DNA of 64,000 nt from Chitinophagales bacterium (GTDB lineage Bacteria; Bacteroidota; Bacteroidia; Chitinophagales; JADIYW01), in contig JACJXT010000011.1 of assembly GCA_020636535.1 (NCBI GenBank), forward strand, positions 1,674,001-1,738,000. The letters are read 5' to 3'. Positions 53,355 through 60,855 of this stretch are shown piece after piece. Position 1 is the stretch's first letter, and every line of letters starts with the position of its first letter. A program made the position numbers and the translations under genes. The notes under the pieces were generated by a model. The model was not told the DNA's origin. It saw only the letters and a list, made by a program, of their open reading frames with translations, and ran no database searches.

Positions 53355-53385
53355 AAAAAGTGTTGGTTTCTTGCCAACACTTTTT
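53355..53385 (+). terminator. Terminator after the PorP-OmpA gene
   Basis: A perfect 12-bp stem (aaaaagtgttgg / ccaacacttttt) with a 7-base loop, running into a T run. Confidence 0.88.
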
Positions 53386-53431
53386 TATTTTTATTATCTT
53401 CACTTAAATTTCAACTTTTTTAGCTTCAACT

Positions 53432-55123
53432 ATGGAAAATAACACTGACGAAAACTTATTTGAGATAGAAACAACCCGAGTTTATGAAGAGTACATCGAA
53501 CGAAAACCAAAATCTATTATTATTCGGTTTATTGTTACTTCTAGACACTTAACAGGTTTGCTTTTAGGTGGTGGATTTGCTTACTTAAGACATAGAAAAG
53601 AACAAGGAAAAGGATTTAGTATACTCAATGATATTTTTCTACGATTATTTTTATGGTTGAATTGGCCTTTTCTAAAAAAGAAACTCATTAAAGAACCTTT
53701 TGGCGTTCAGCTTAGACGAAGGTTAGAAATGCTTGGTGCTACTTATATTAAACTCGGACAAATTATGAGTTTAAGAGAAGATATATTACCTAAAAATATC
53801 ACTGACGAATTAAAACACTTACTAGATGAATTGCCTGCTTTAAAATATGAACGCGTAGCAGAAATTGTAGAAGAAAACATCAAGCAACCAATACATAGAG
53901 TATTTGCAGAAATTCAACCAATACCAATTGGCTCTGCATCTATTGCACAAGCTCATGTAGCAACGCTTAGAACTGGCGAAGAAGTAGTCATTAAAATGCT
54001 AAAACCAGGCACTAGAGAATTGATACAAACCGATAGTAAAATTATTAATTTTATGGGCGGTTTTCTAGAACTCTTCATTCCACAATTACAACCTAAAAAT
54101 ATGTTTCAAGAGTTTACCGACTATACCAATAAAGAAGTAAACTTTTTATTAGAAGCAGATAATGCAGAAATCTTTGCAGCTAACTTTATAAAATATCCAG
54201 ATGTAGTTTTTCCTAAAATATATAGAGAATATACTACAACAGATATTATTACGATGGAATTCATTAAAGGAATGAAACCAGATGAGAAAGCGTATTTAAA
54301 ATACAATGAAGAAGAAAGAGAAAAGATTGTAGATATTGGTGCTTATGCCATTATTCAAATGTTATATCACGATGGTTTTTTTCATGCCGACTTACATCCA
54401 GGAAATTTATTAATTGTAGATGGAGAAGACGGTCCTAAATGTGGTTTTATAGATTTAGGTATGGTTGGACGATTTGAAGAATCTACTAGAAAAACTATGT
54501 TGTACTATTTTAATAGTTTGGTATTAGGAGATCCAGCTGGTGCAGCAAGATATTTAACACTACTAGCTAAAACTACTAAAGATAGTGATGTAGATGGCTT
54601 TAGAAGAGAATTTGTAGCCATAGGAAACCGTTGGTTAAAATCGCCTAACTTTAAAGATTTTTCTCTAGCCATGTTAATCATGGAATCTGTTGTTTTAGGT
54701 GCAAAATATCGTTTATACTATCCATTAGAACTAGTATTAATGGTAAAAGCAATTATTACTTACGAAGGCGTTGGCAATGTAATTTTACCAGGATTTGACA
54801 TACAGAAAGTATCTAAAAAACATATACGGAAAATGGTATTGAGCGAAGTCAATCCAAAAGACTTATTACTACAACAACTACAAAATGCACCAGAAATTTT
54901 AGATATTATTACCAGAACACCACAAGTAATTGCCGAAGCATTTAAGAAGTTTGAAGAAGGATTAGTAGAAAAGAAACCAAAGCGAGGTTCTGATGCTATT
55001 AAACAAATGATTTTTGGTGGCTGTTGTATTATTGGTGGTAGCATTTTAGCAGCTGCAGGTTTACCATGGTTTGGTTTTGCACCATTATTTATTATAGGAA
55101 GCATCATTGCTCTAAAGTCGTAA
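53432..55123 (+). CDS. ABC1/UbiB-family atypical kinase
   Basis: A 563-residue membrane-associated kinase-like ATPase of the family needed for ubiquinone or lipid homeostasis. The family KxGQ motif is YIKLGQIMSLREDILP. The ATP-site pieces are GSASIAQAHVA (Ala-rich nucleotide loop) and EVVIKML. The HADLHPGNLLIV and FIDLGMVG motifs carry the catalytic Asp and metal ligand. Two C-terminal hydrophobic segments (MIFGGCCIIGGSILAAA and WFGFAPLFIIGSIIAL) anchor it. All core residues are intact. It is transcribed alone, behind a terminator. Confidence 0.93.
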   Translation: MENNTDENLFEIETTRVYEEYIERKPKSIIIRFIVTSRHLTGLLLGGGFAYLRHRKEQGKGFSILNDIFLRLFLWLNWPFLKKKLIKEPFGVQLRRRLEMLGATYIKLGQIMSLREDILPKNITDELKHLLDELPALKYERVAEIVEENIKQPIHRVFAEIQPIPIGSASIAQAHVATLRTGEEVVIKMLKPGTRELIQTDSKIINFMGGFLELFIPQLQPKNMFQEFTDYTNKEVNFLLEADNAEIFAANFIKYPDVVFPKIYREYTTTDIITMEFIKGMKPDEKAYLKYNEEEREKIVDIGAYAIIQMLYHDGFFHADLHPGNLLIVDGEDGPKCGFIDLGMVGRFEESTRKTMLYYFNSLVLGDPAGAARYLTLLAKTTKDSDVDGFRREFVAIGNRWLKSPNFKDFSLAMLIMESVVLGAKYRLYYPLELVLMVKAIITYEGVGNVILPGFDIQKVSKKHIRKMVLSEVNPKDLLLQQLQNAPEILDIITRTPQVIAEAFKKFEEGLVEKKPKRGSDAIKQMIFGGCCIIGGSILAAAGLPWFGFAPLFIIGSIIALKS

Positions 55124-55201
55124 GTAGATATTTTTCAACATTCCTCTATACATAACTAGAAAAAAGGCACTTATATTTTATTCTAGTAATGTAAAAATCT
55201 A

Positions 55202-56149
55202 CTACAATAAACCTCTGCCTGTTTTTTTAATGAGTTGATTTTCTTTCATTTCTCGCATTAGGTTATCCAGCACACCATTAATAAAGTTTTTGCTTTTGGG
55301 TGTAGAATATTCTTTAGCAATATCTAAGTATTCGTTGATAGTTACTTTTATTGGTATACTAGGAAAATACATAAACTCAGACAGTGCCATTCTTAAAAGA
55401 ATAACATCTAAAGTAGCTAATCGTTCGGTGTCCCAATTTTTTAATTTTGGTTCTATTAGTTGCAAATGCGCTGCTTTATGTTCTATTGTTTTGGTAAAAA
55501 GTTCAGCTCCAAAATTGGCAATTTCTTCTAACTTTTCTTTTACTTTTTTATTGCCAAAATGCAGTTTTAAATGGTCATTGCTTTTTACAATAACTTCTTT
55601 AATCGCATCAACAACTAACAAAGCATCATCTGTCCAATTAATAAAATTTTCTTCTACTGCATGTATAAATTGCTCACTAGACAACAAAATATCTTCATAT
55701 AAATAGTTGATAATTTTTTTGTCTTGCTCTAAATTAAATTCAGAAGCATCATTAACATAATCTTTATAAGCACTAGAAGCAACAAACTGATTATACATAT
55801 CAAAAACTAAATCGTCATTAATATATCTATCAATATTGTATTTTTTAGATTGTTCTATAAAAACCTTATCGTTATTTAAATACTGAACAAGTATATTACT
55901 CAATATTTTAGTACTAAAGTTTTTATCTTCTTCTGATTTAATGTATTTAGCTGCTTTTTTCTTAGCAGCTTCTTCAGTATAATTGGCTATATACTTAATA
56001 TAATTTAAAATAAACAAGTATTGTTCATAAACGATATAAGTGTTTTTTAGTAATTTTTCTCGGTATTGATTAATGTTTTGCTCGTCTAGCAATTCATAGC
56101 TATAAATTTGCTGCATACATTTTACTCTTACACTTCTCCTAGTTATCAT
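55202..56149 (-). CDS. nusB: Transcription antitermination factor NusB
   Basis: NusB assists rRNA transcription by binding boxA RNA with S10. The protein, 315 residues from ATG 56149, is the long Bacteroidetes form. It starts MITRRSVRVKCMQQIYSYE, the RNA-binding N-terminus, and has the ending LDVILLRMALSEFMYFPSIP, KVTINEYLDIAKEYSTPKSKNFINGVLDNL, which is the classical NusB C-terminus. The upstream ATG at 56191 would add 14 residues (IIFVRLTKKCSFK) unlike any NusB start, so I prefer 56149. Confidence 0.93.
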   Translation of the reverse strand: MITRRSVRVKCMQQIYSYELLDEQNINQYREKLLKNTYIVYEQYLFILNYIKYIANYTEEAAKKKAAKYIKSEEDKNFSTKILSNILVQYLNNDKVFIEQSKKYNIDRYINDDLVFDMYNQFVASSAYKDYVNDASEFNLEQDKKIINYLYEDILLSSEQFIHAVEENFINWTDDALLVVDAIKEVIVKSNDHLKLHFGNKKVKEKLEEIANFGAELFTKTIEHKAAHLQLIEPKLKNWDTERLATLDVILLRMALSEFMYFPSIPIKVTINEYLDIAKEYSTPKSKNFINGVLDNLMREMKENQLIKKTGRGLL

Positions 56150-56282
56150 TTTAAAAGAACATTTTTTAGTTAGTCGAACAAAGATAATCAATTCTAGTAA
56201 TATGAATAAACAGTTTCAACAAATTTATGTAAACAAATACTAAACATTTTTGCGTAAAATTTATTTTAGATATTTTTAGGTC

Positions 56283-58076
56283 GTGAATTCGTTAAGCAAA
56301 GCCAATCGCTATTTTCTAAAATACAAATGGATGTTACTATTTGGTATTGTGTTTGTAATTGCTACAAATTTATTTGGTTTGTTTATTCCAGAGTTTATTG
56401 GTTATGCTATTGAAATTTTAATAGACAAAATTCAGTTTGCCAACTTATTACTGCATACCAACGCATTAGCATTTTGGTTGCCTGCCTTTAGTAATTTTTT
56501 ATTAGCTGTTGCTATTTTAATTTTAGCTTGTGCTTTACTTAAAGGTGTATTTATGTTTTTAATGCGACAAACCATTATTGTAATGTCTAGAAAAGTAGAG
56601 TACGACCAAAAAAACGAAATCTATCATAAATATCAACAACTTAGTACTACATTTTACAAGCGAAATAATACTGGCGACTTAATGAGCAGAATTTCTGAAG
56701 ATGTTTCTAGAGTGCGTATGTATTTTGGTCCTGCAATAATGTATTTAGTAAACATGGTTGCTATGTTTATATTGGTTATCTATACCATGTTTAAAGTCAA
56801 TGCTTACTTATCGTTTCTAGTACTGTTGCCATTGCCAGTTTTAGCATATTCTATTTATAAAATCAGTTTCATCATCAATAGAAAAAGTGAAGCTATTTCA
56901 GTTGCCTTATCTGATTTAACTTCAAGAGCTCAAGAAGTTTATTCAGGAATAAGAGTAATTAAATCATTTGCACTAGAAGACCAAACCAGCGAAGAGTTTG
57001 CACTAGCAAGTGAACATTATAAAGAGCAAAATATTTCACTAGCAAAAACACAATCGTTCTTCTCTCCTTTAATGCTCTTATTAATTGGATTATGCAATAT
57101 ATTAGTTATTTATATTGGTGGACATGAAGTAGCTAAAGGAAGTTTTACCACTGGTAATATTGCAGAGTTTATTTACTATATTAATATGTTGACTTGGCCA
57201 GTGGCTTCATTAGGTTGGGCAGTTTCTTTAGTGCAAAGAGCAGAAGCATCTCAAAAAAGAATTAATGAGTTTTTAGACAATACAGAAATCATTGAAAACA
57301 AATCTGATGTTGATATAAAAACAATAGAAAATATTGCCTTTGATAAAGTAGATTTCACTTATCCTGATACTGGAATTCATGCTATCAAAAACATGAATTT
57401 TAATATACAACAAGGCGAAAGAGTTGCTTTTATTGGAAAAACAGGAAGTAGTAAATCAACCATTGCAGAACTTATTTTAAGAACCTATGATATTGATGAA
57501 GGAAATATTTTTATAAATAAAGAATCAATAAAAGAAATAAATATCAATACTTATAGAAATCATATTTCATACACACCACAAGATTTATTCTTATTTTCAG
57601 ATACAGTTGCCAATAATATTAAATTTGGCAATAATAATGCAACGCTAGAAGAAATACAATACTTCGCTAAAATTGCTTGTGTTCATGATGATATTATGGA
57701 ATTACCTAAACAATATGATACAGTTGTAGGTGAACGAGGTGTAATGCTTTCTGGTGGACAAAAACAAAGAATTTCTATTGCTCGTTGTTTGATTAAAAAT
57801 CCAGAGTTAATTATTTTAGATGATACATTATCTGCTGTTGATGCTAAAACAGAACATACCATTATTAAAAACCTTAATGCCATTTTTGATACCAAAACTG
57901 TTATTTTTATTACACACAGAATTTTTGCCATCATGAATTTTGATAAAATATTTGTATTAGATGATGGACAAATTGTAGAACAAGGCACACATCAATCTTT
58001 ATTAGAAATGAATGGCAGCTATGCAGAAATGTATCACAAGCAACAACAAGAACAAGCTCAAAAAGCAATTGTTTAA
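56283..58076 (+). CDS. ABC exporter half-transporter with altered ATP-site residues
   Basis: A 597-residue protein with six membrane helices and a C-terminal ATPase domain, the same layout as the gene at 28054. The Walker A is GKTGSSKST (385-393): Ser390 replaces the near-invariant Gly before the Lys. The Walker B ends ILDDTLSAVD, with Asp514 where the catalytic Glu usually stands. Signature LSGGQKQR, Q-loop (SYTPQDLFLFS) and H-loop (FITHRIF) remain. Asp in place of Glu is known in the degenerate site of heterodimeric exporters (for example MdlA), so it may need a partner half. The start is GTG at 56283, with a near -7 box (TATTTTTA) just before it. Confidence 0.88.
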   Translation: MNSLSKANRYFLKYKWMLLFGIVFVIATNLFGLFIPEFIGYAIEILIDKIQFANLLLHTNALAFWLPAFSNFLLAVAILILACALLKGVFMFLMRQTIIVMSRKVEYDQKNEIYHKYQQLSTTFYKRNNTGDLMSRISEDVSRVRMYFGPAIMYLVNMVAMFILVIYTMFKVNAYLSFLVLLPLPVLAYSIYKISFIINRKSEAISVALSDLTSRAQEVYSGIRVIKSFALEDQTSEEFALASEHYKEQNISLAKTQSFFSPLMLLLIGLCNILVIYIGGHEVAKGSFTTGNIAEFIYYINMLTWPVASLGWAVSLVQRAEASQKRINEFLDNTEIIENKSDVDIKTIENIAFDKVDFTYPDTGIHAIKNMNFNIQQGERVAFIGKTGSSKSTIAELILRTYDIDEGNIFINKESIKEININTYRNHISYTPQDLFLFSDTVANNIKFGNNNATLEEIQYFAKIACVHDDIMELPKQYDTVVGERGVMLSGGQKQRISIARCLIKNPELIILDDTLSAVDAKTEHTIIKNLNAIFDTKTVIFITHRIFAIMNFDKIFVLDDGQIVEQGTHQSLLEMNGSYAEMYHKQQQEQAQKAIV

Positions 58077-58108
58077 TTAAGTTTTGTTATTTTACTTATT
58101 CTACTTCA

Positions 58109-58392
58109 TTAGCTTTGTCAAAGCTCAAAACTTTGACAAAGCTGAATTAATTACTTAGCTATTTTAACAAAAAATTTTACCGTTCACTCATTATTTGGTC
58201 ATTTCACTCATTAAAATTGCAATTGTACCTTTTTCATTTTAATATTGAACAATCAAAAATTATAATATGAAAAATGTAACAAGAATTTTATGCAGTCTGC
58301 TAGTAGTACTAGCAGTAGCATGTAGTAAAGAAGGACCAGTTGGTCCAGCAGGACAAGATGGAATAGATGGCGTTGATGGCAACGCAAATGTA
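58109..58392 (+). repeat. Tandem duplicated unit, copy 1
   Basis: The unit runs from a 13-bp palindrome (58111-58123 and 58131-58143) through the promoter region, the ATG and 42 codons of the lipoprotein gene. It recurs 714 bases later at 58823-59106 with few changes and no length change between palindrome and ATG (156 bases in each). Confidence 0.9.
58179..58207 (+). promoter_or_regulatory. Candidate LytTR-type paired site, copy 1
   Basis: accgttcac at 58179-58187 and tcatttcac at 58199-58207 form a direct repeat with 20-base phasing, two helix turns. This resembles LytTR/AlgR-type activator sites. It lies about 60 bases upstream of the first lipoprotein ATG. The assignment is by pattern only. 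Confidence 0.4.
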
Positions 58393-58761
58393 ATGTATTC
58401 CGATTGGTTTGCATCTGGAACATGGAGCGGTTCTTCTGGAAATTACTATTTTAATAAATCGGCTTCGGCTGTAACACAAGATATTTTAGACCAAGGAGTA
58501 GTTTTAGCTTTTGCGAAACTAAGTAGTGATGGAAGTAATATAAGACCTTTACCAGCAAATGCTTCTGGATATATATGGAACTATGTTCTTACTGTGGGTA
58601 ATATACAATTTACTACTGATTTTAGTTTTGGTACTCCTCCATCAGTAAATAATCAATTCAGATATGTAATTATACCATCTACCACACATTTGCGTTTATC
58701 AAAACCATTAACCGAATATTCTTATCATGAAATTTGTACTATGTATAATATTCCTGAATAA
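58267..58761 (+). CDS. Collagen-like lipoprotein 1
   Basis: A 164-residue lipoprotein: signal peptide MKNVTRILCSLLVVLAVAC with Cys19 as the lipid-bearing residue, and a short collagen-like stretch GPVGPAGQDGIDGVDGNANV. A beta-rich domain follows (WNYVLTVGNIQFTTDFSF). The end TTHLRLSKPLTEYSYHEICTMYNIPE has the short helical end motif seen in many Bacteroidota collagen-like proteins. The promoter and first 42 codons are near-identical to the next gene, while the body has diverged. The function is unknown, but surface exposure is likely. Confidence 0.82.
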   Translation: MKNVTRILCSLLVVLAVACSKEGPVGPAGQDGIDGVDGNANVMYSDWFASGTWSGSSGNYYFNKSASAVTQDILDQGVVLAFAKLSSDGSNIRPLPANASGYIWNYVLTVGNIQFTTDFSFGTPPSVNNQFRYVIIPSTTHLRLSKPLTEYSYHEICTMYNIPE

Positions 58762-58788
58762 AATAAATCTATACCATAAAACTAATTT

Positions 58789-58814
58789 AAGCATGTCTTT
58801 TTACAGACATGCTT
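58789..58814 (+). terminator. Terminator after lipoprotein gene 1
   Basis: A 9-bp stem (aagcatgtc / gacatgctt) followed by a T run, directly before the second copy of the duplicated unit. Confidence 0.85.
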
Positions 58815-58822
58815 TTTTATCT

Positions 58823-59106
58823 TTAGCTTTGTCAAAGCTCAAAACTTTGACAAAGCTGAATTAATTACTTAGCTATTTTAACAAAAAATTTTACCGTTCA
58901 CTCAAAATTTGGTCATTTCACGCATTAAAATTGCAATTGTTACTTTATCATTTTAATATTGAACAATCAAAAATTATAATATGAAAAATCTAACAAAAAT
59001 TTTATGCAGTTTGCTAGTAGTACTAGCAGTAGCATGTAGTAAAGAAGGACCAGTTGGTCCAGCAGGACAAGATGGAACAGATGGCGTTGACGGAAACGCC
59101 AATGTA
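58823..59106 (+). repeat. Tandem duplicated unit, copy 2
   Basis: The second copy of 58109-58392. The palindrome (58825-58837 and 58845-58857), paired site and 42 codons all match, with scattered base changes. Confidence 0.9.
58893..58921 (+). promoter_or_regulatory. Candidate LytTR-type paired site, copy 2
   Basis: The same two 9-base words with the same 20-base phasing as at 58179, conserved while nearby bases have changed. Confidence 0.4.
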
Positions 59107-59490
59107 ACCGTTTATAACTTTAGTACTGACTTTAGTTTAGCTAGTGAAGAAGATTTACTACTTACTGGTATTTCACAAACTGATTTTGATAATAGTATTA
59201 AATTAGTCTATTACAAAGATAATAATTGTAGTAATTTTTGGTATGCTGCTCCTGGCATTGGCTGTAGTAGTTTATATCAAATTAGAATCTATACTTATAA
59301 TACTCAAACAAAAATAATTTTTGGAATTAGAAATCCTGATGGTGGATCTTACACTGGTAGTACACGAACTATAACAGATGTAAAAGTATTTGTTATACCA
59401 CCTTCTGCTACTATAAACCTTAGAACTAGTAAGCCACTACAAGAATTAAGCTATGAAGAAGCCTGTGCCATATTTAATATAGAGCCATAA
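58981..59490 (+). CDS. Collagen-like lipoprotein 2
   Basis: A 169-residue paralogue of the preceding gene. The signal peptide, lipid Cys19 and GPVGPAGQDGTDGVDGNANV are nearly identical. The central domain differs completely (NFSTDFSLASEEDLLLTGIS, NNCSNFWYAAPGIGCSSLYQ with three Cys). The last part TINLRTSKPLQELSYEEACAIFNIEP has the same end motif. The modular pattern of a conserved leader, a swapped middle and a conserved tail suggests reuse of a surface-display scaffold for different adhesins or ligand domains. The function is unknown. Confidence 0.82.
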   Translation: MKNLTKILCSLLVVLAVACSKEGPVGPAGQDGTDGVDGNANVTVYNFSTDFSLASEEDLLLTGISQTDFDNSIKLVYYKDNNCSNFWYAAPGIGCSSLYQIRIYTYNTQTKIIFGIRNPDGGSYTGSTRTITDVKVFVIPPSATINLRTSKPLQELSYEEACAIFNIEP

Positions 59491-59515
59491 AACACAATCA
59501 ACCATAACACTAGTG

Positions 59516-59540
59516 AAGACTGTCTATAAAAGGCAGTCTT
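59516..59540 (+). terminator. Terminator after lipoprotein gene 2
   Basis: A stem of seven to eight pairs (aagactgt / gcagtctt) with a 9-base loop, followed by Ts. Confidence 0.65.
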
Positions 59541-59588
59541 TTTAATTTGCAATTAATTATAGTGTATAGTAAAAGTCATTTTTCTCAA

Positions 59589-59608
59589 CTTGTCTGCCGA
59601 CAGACAAG
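59589..59608. repeat. GC-rich palindrome
   Basis: A perfect 8-bp stem cttgtctg / cagacaag around ccga, much richer in GC than its surroundings. A related degenerate form lies at 59648-59671. Confidence 0.6.
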
Positions 59609-59647
59609 CTTAATAAAAAATCTTTGCTTACAATTTTACAACAGATT

Positions 59648-59671
59648 CTTGACCTGCCTGCGGTAGACAAG
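59648..59671. repeat. Degenerate GC-rich palindrome
   Basis: cttgacctgcctgcggtaga followed by caag: the two ends match the palindrome at 59589 while the centre differs (cctgcctgcggtag). Similar ACCTGCCTGC strings are common between genes in Bacteroidota, by my recollection. Confidence 0.5.
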
Positions 59672-59746
59672 TAAATTTCTTCATTATGCTACAAAATTTT
59701 CTAGAATAACAACCAATTATAAAATACCTATATTACTATTAATTTG

Positions 59747-59754
59747 TACTTTTG
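59747..59754 (+). promoter_or_regulatory. -7 box for the lipase gene
   Basis: TACTTTTG fits TAnnTTTG and overlaps the longest-frame start at 59744, pointing to a later translation start at 59780. Confidence 0.55.
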
Positions 59755-59779
59755 GCATTTTATTTGCAATAATTCTCTG

Positions 59780-60769
59780 TTGAAAAAAATTTACTACACC
59801 ATATTACTAATTTTTATTGCTACTACAATTACTTATAGCAGCAATAATACCTTTCACATTAAAAACACTAGTTATAAAAGCGATAGCGTTACGGCCTACT
59901 TATTAGCTTTGTGTAATTATTATACCTATCCAGATTTATTACAAGTACAAGATTATAAAAGTAGCACTGAGTTAATCGACTCTTTAATGTTTAAATTTAA
60001 AGCTTACGGTGTTGATACTTGTTATTATTTAGAGAACAAATTGACCAGTACCAATATTGTTATTTTTGAAAGTGATAATAGCTTGATTATTTCTTTTAGA
60101 GGTTCTGAAAATAAAGGCGGACTAAAAAACTGGTATAAAGATTGGATGAAAACCGATTTAGATGCTACCATGACGGCTGTGGCAGATTGGGATTCTGTAT
60201 ACTTGCATCAAGGTTTTGTAAATGCCTTTTTTAGTATTAAAGATTCCTTGATTGAAATGCTCGATTCTATCAATCAATATCACAAAAAAATATATTTAAC
60301 AGGACATAGCTTAGGTGGTGCTTTAGCTATTGTTGCAGCTACCGATTTTGCTATAAATCATATTGGATTTGAAGCTGTTTATACCTATGGATCACCAAGA
60401 GTTGGTGGAACTGCTTTTAAAGATTTTTACGATTGTTTAGCCATTCCTACATTTTGTTACATCAATGAAAATGACATGGTTACCAAACTACCACCTAATA
60501 AAAAATTTTGGACTAAAGAATATTGTCCATGTTACGATGTTTCGCATTGCGGTCAATATCAAAACATAGGCACACAATATGTTATTGATGAATACTATAA
60601 AATTGTAAGTGAACGACAACCCAACTTATTTGATGGTTTAAAGAAATATAAATTAGGCAGTATTCAACGACACAGCATTGCTGAATATTGTAGTAGAATT
60701 TTTTATATCTATTTTAAGCACGATAAATCATTGATAGAAAAACTGCCACAACCACCAGAAATTCCATAA
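59780..60769 (+). CDS. Exported class 3 lipase-like hydrolase
   Basis: A 329-residue alpha/beta hydrolase of the fungal-lipase (class 3) family. The signal peptide is KKIYYTILLIFIATTITYSS. Motifs are IVIFESDNSLIISFRGSE (oxyanion region), the nucleophile elbow TGHSLGGALA with Ser177, and AVYTYGSPRVGG. The later ENDMVTKLPP carries the likely Asp, and a His in the VSHCGQYQ region completes the triad. I start at TTG 59780 because the -7 box covers the longer start. It would cleave lipids or esters in the periplasm or outside the cell. Confidence 0.85.
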   Translation: MKKIYYTILLIFIATTITYSSNNTFHIKNTSYKSDSVTAYLLALCNYYTYPDLLQVQDYKSSTELIDSLMFKFKAYGVDTCYYLENKLTSTNIVIFESDNSLIISFRGSENKGGLKNWYKDWMKTDLDATMTAVADWDSVYLHQGFVNAFFSIKDSLIEMLDSINQYHKKIYLTGHSLGGALAIVAATDFAINHIGFEAVYTYGSPRVGGTAFKDFYDCLAIPTFCYINENDMVTKLPPNKKFWTKEYCPCYDVSHCGQYQNIGTQYVIDEYYKIVSERQPNLFDGLKKYKLGSIQRHSIAEYCSRIFYIYFKHDKSLIEKLPQPPEIP

Positions 60770-60830
60770 ACATAAAATCAAAGTTCTCCACAATTAACCA
60801 ATTTTCATTAATGAAAAGCAGGCAAATCCG

Positions 60831-60838
60831 TATCTTTG
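60831..60838 (+). promoter_or_regulatory. -7 box for gcvP
   Basis: TATCTTTG fits TAnnTTTG, 17 bases before the ATG at 60856. Confidence 0.55.
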
Positions 60839-60855
60839 CATAAATTTTTTCAAGC

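Noticed and set aside
55290..55706. 138-residue plus-strand reading frame opposite nusB
   Set aside because: Low-complexity Ser-rich shadow frame on the strand opposite a recognised gene.
58267..59490. Collagen-like repeats as phage tail-fibre genes
   Set aside because: Both proteins have lipoprotein signal peptides and only a short GxP run; no other phage gene is near.
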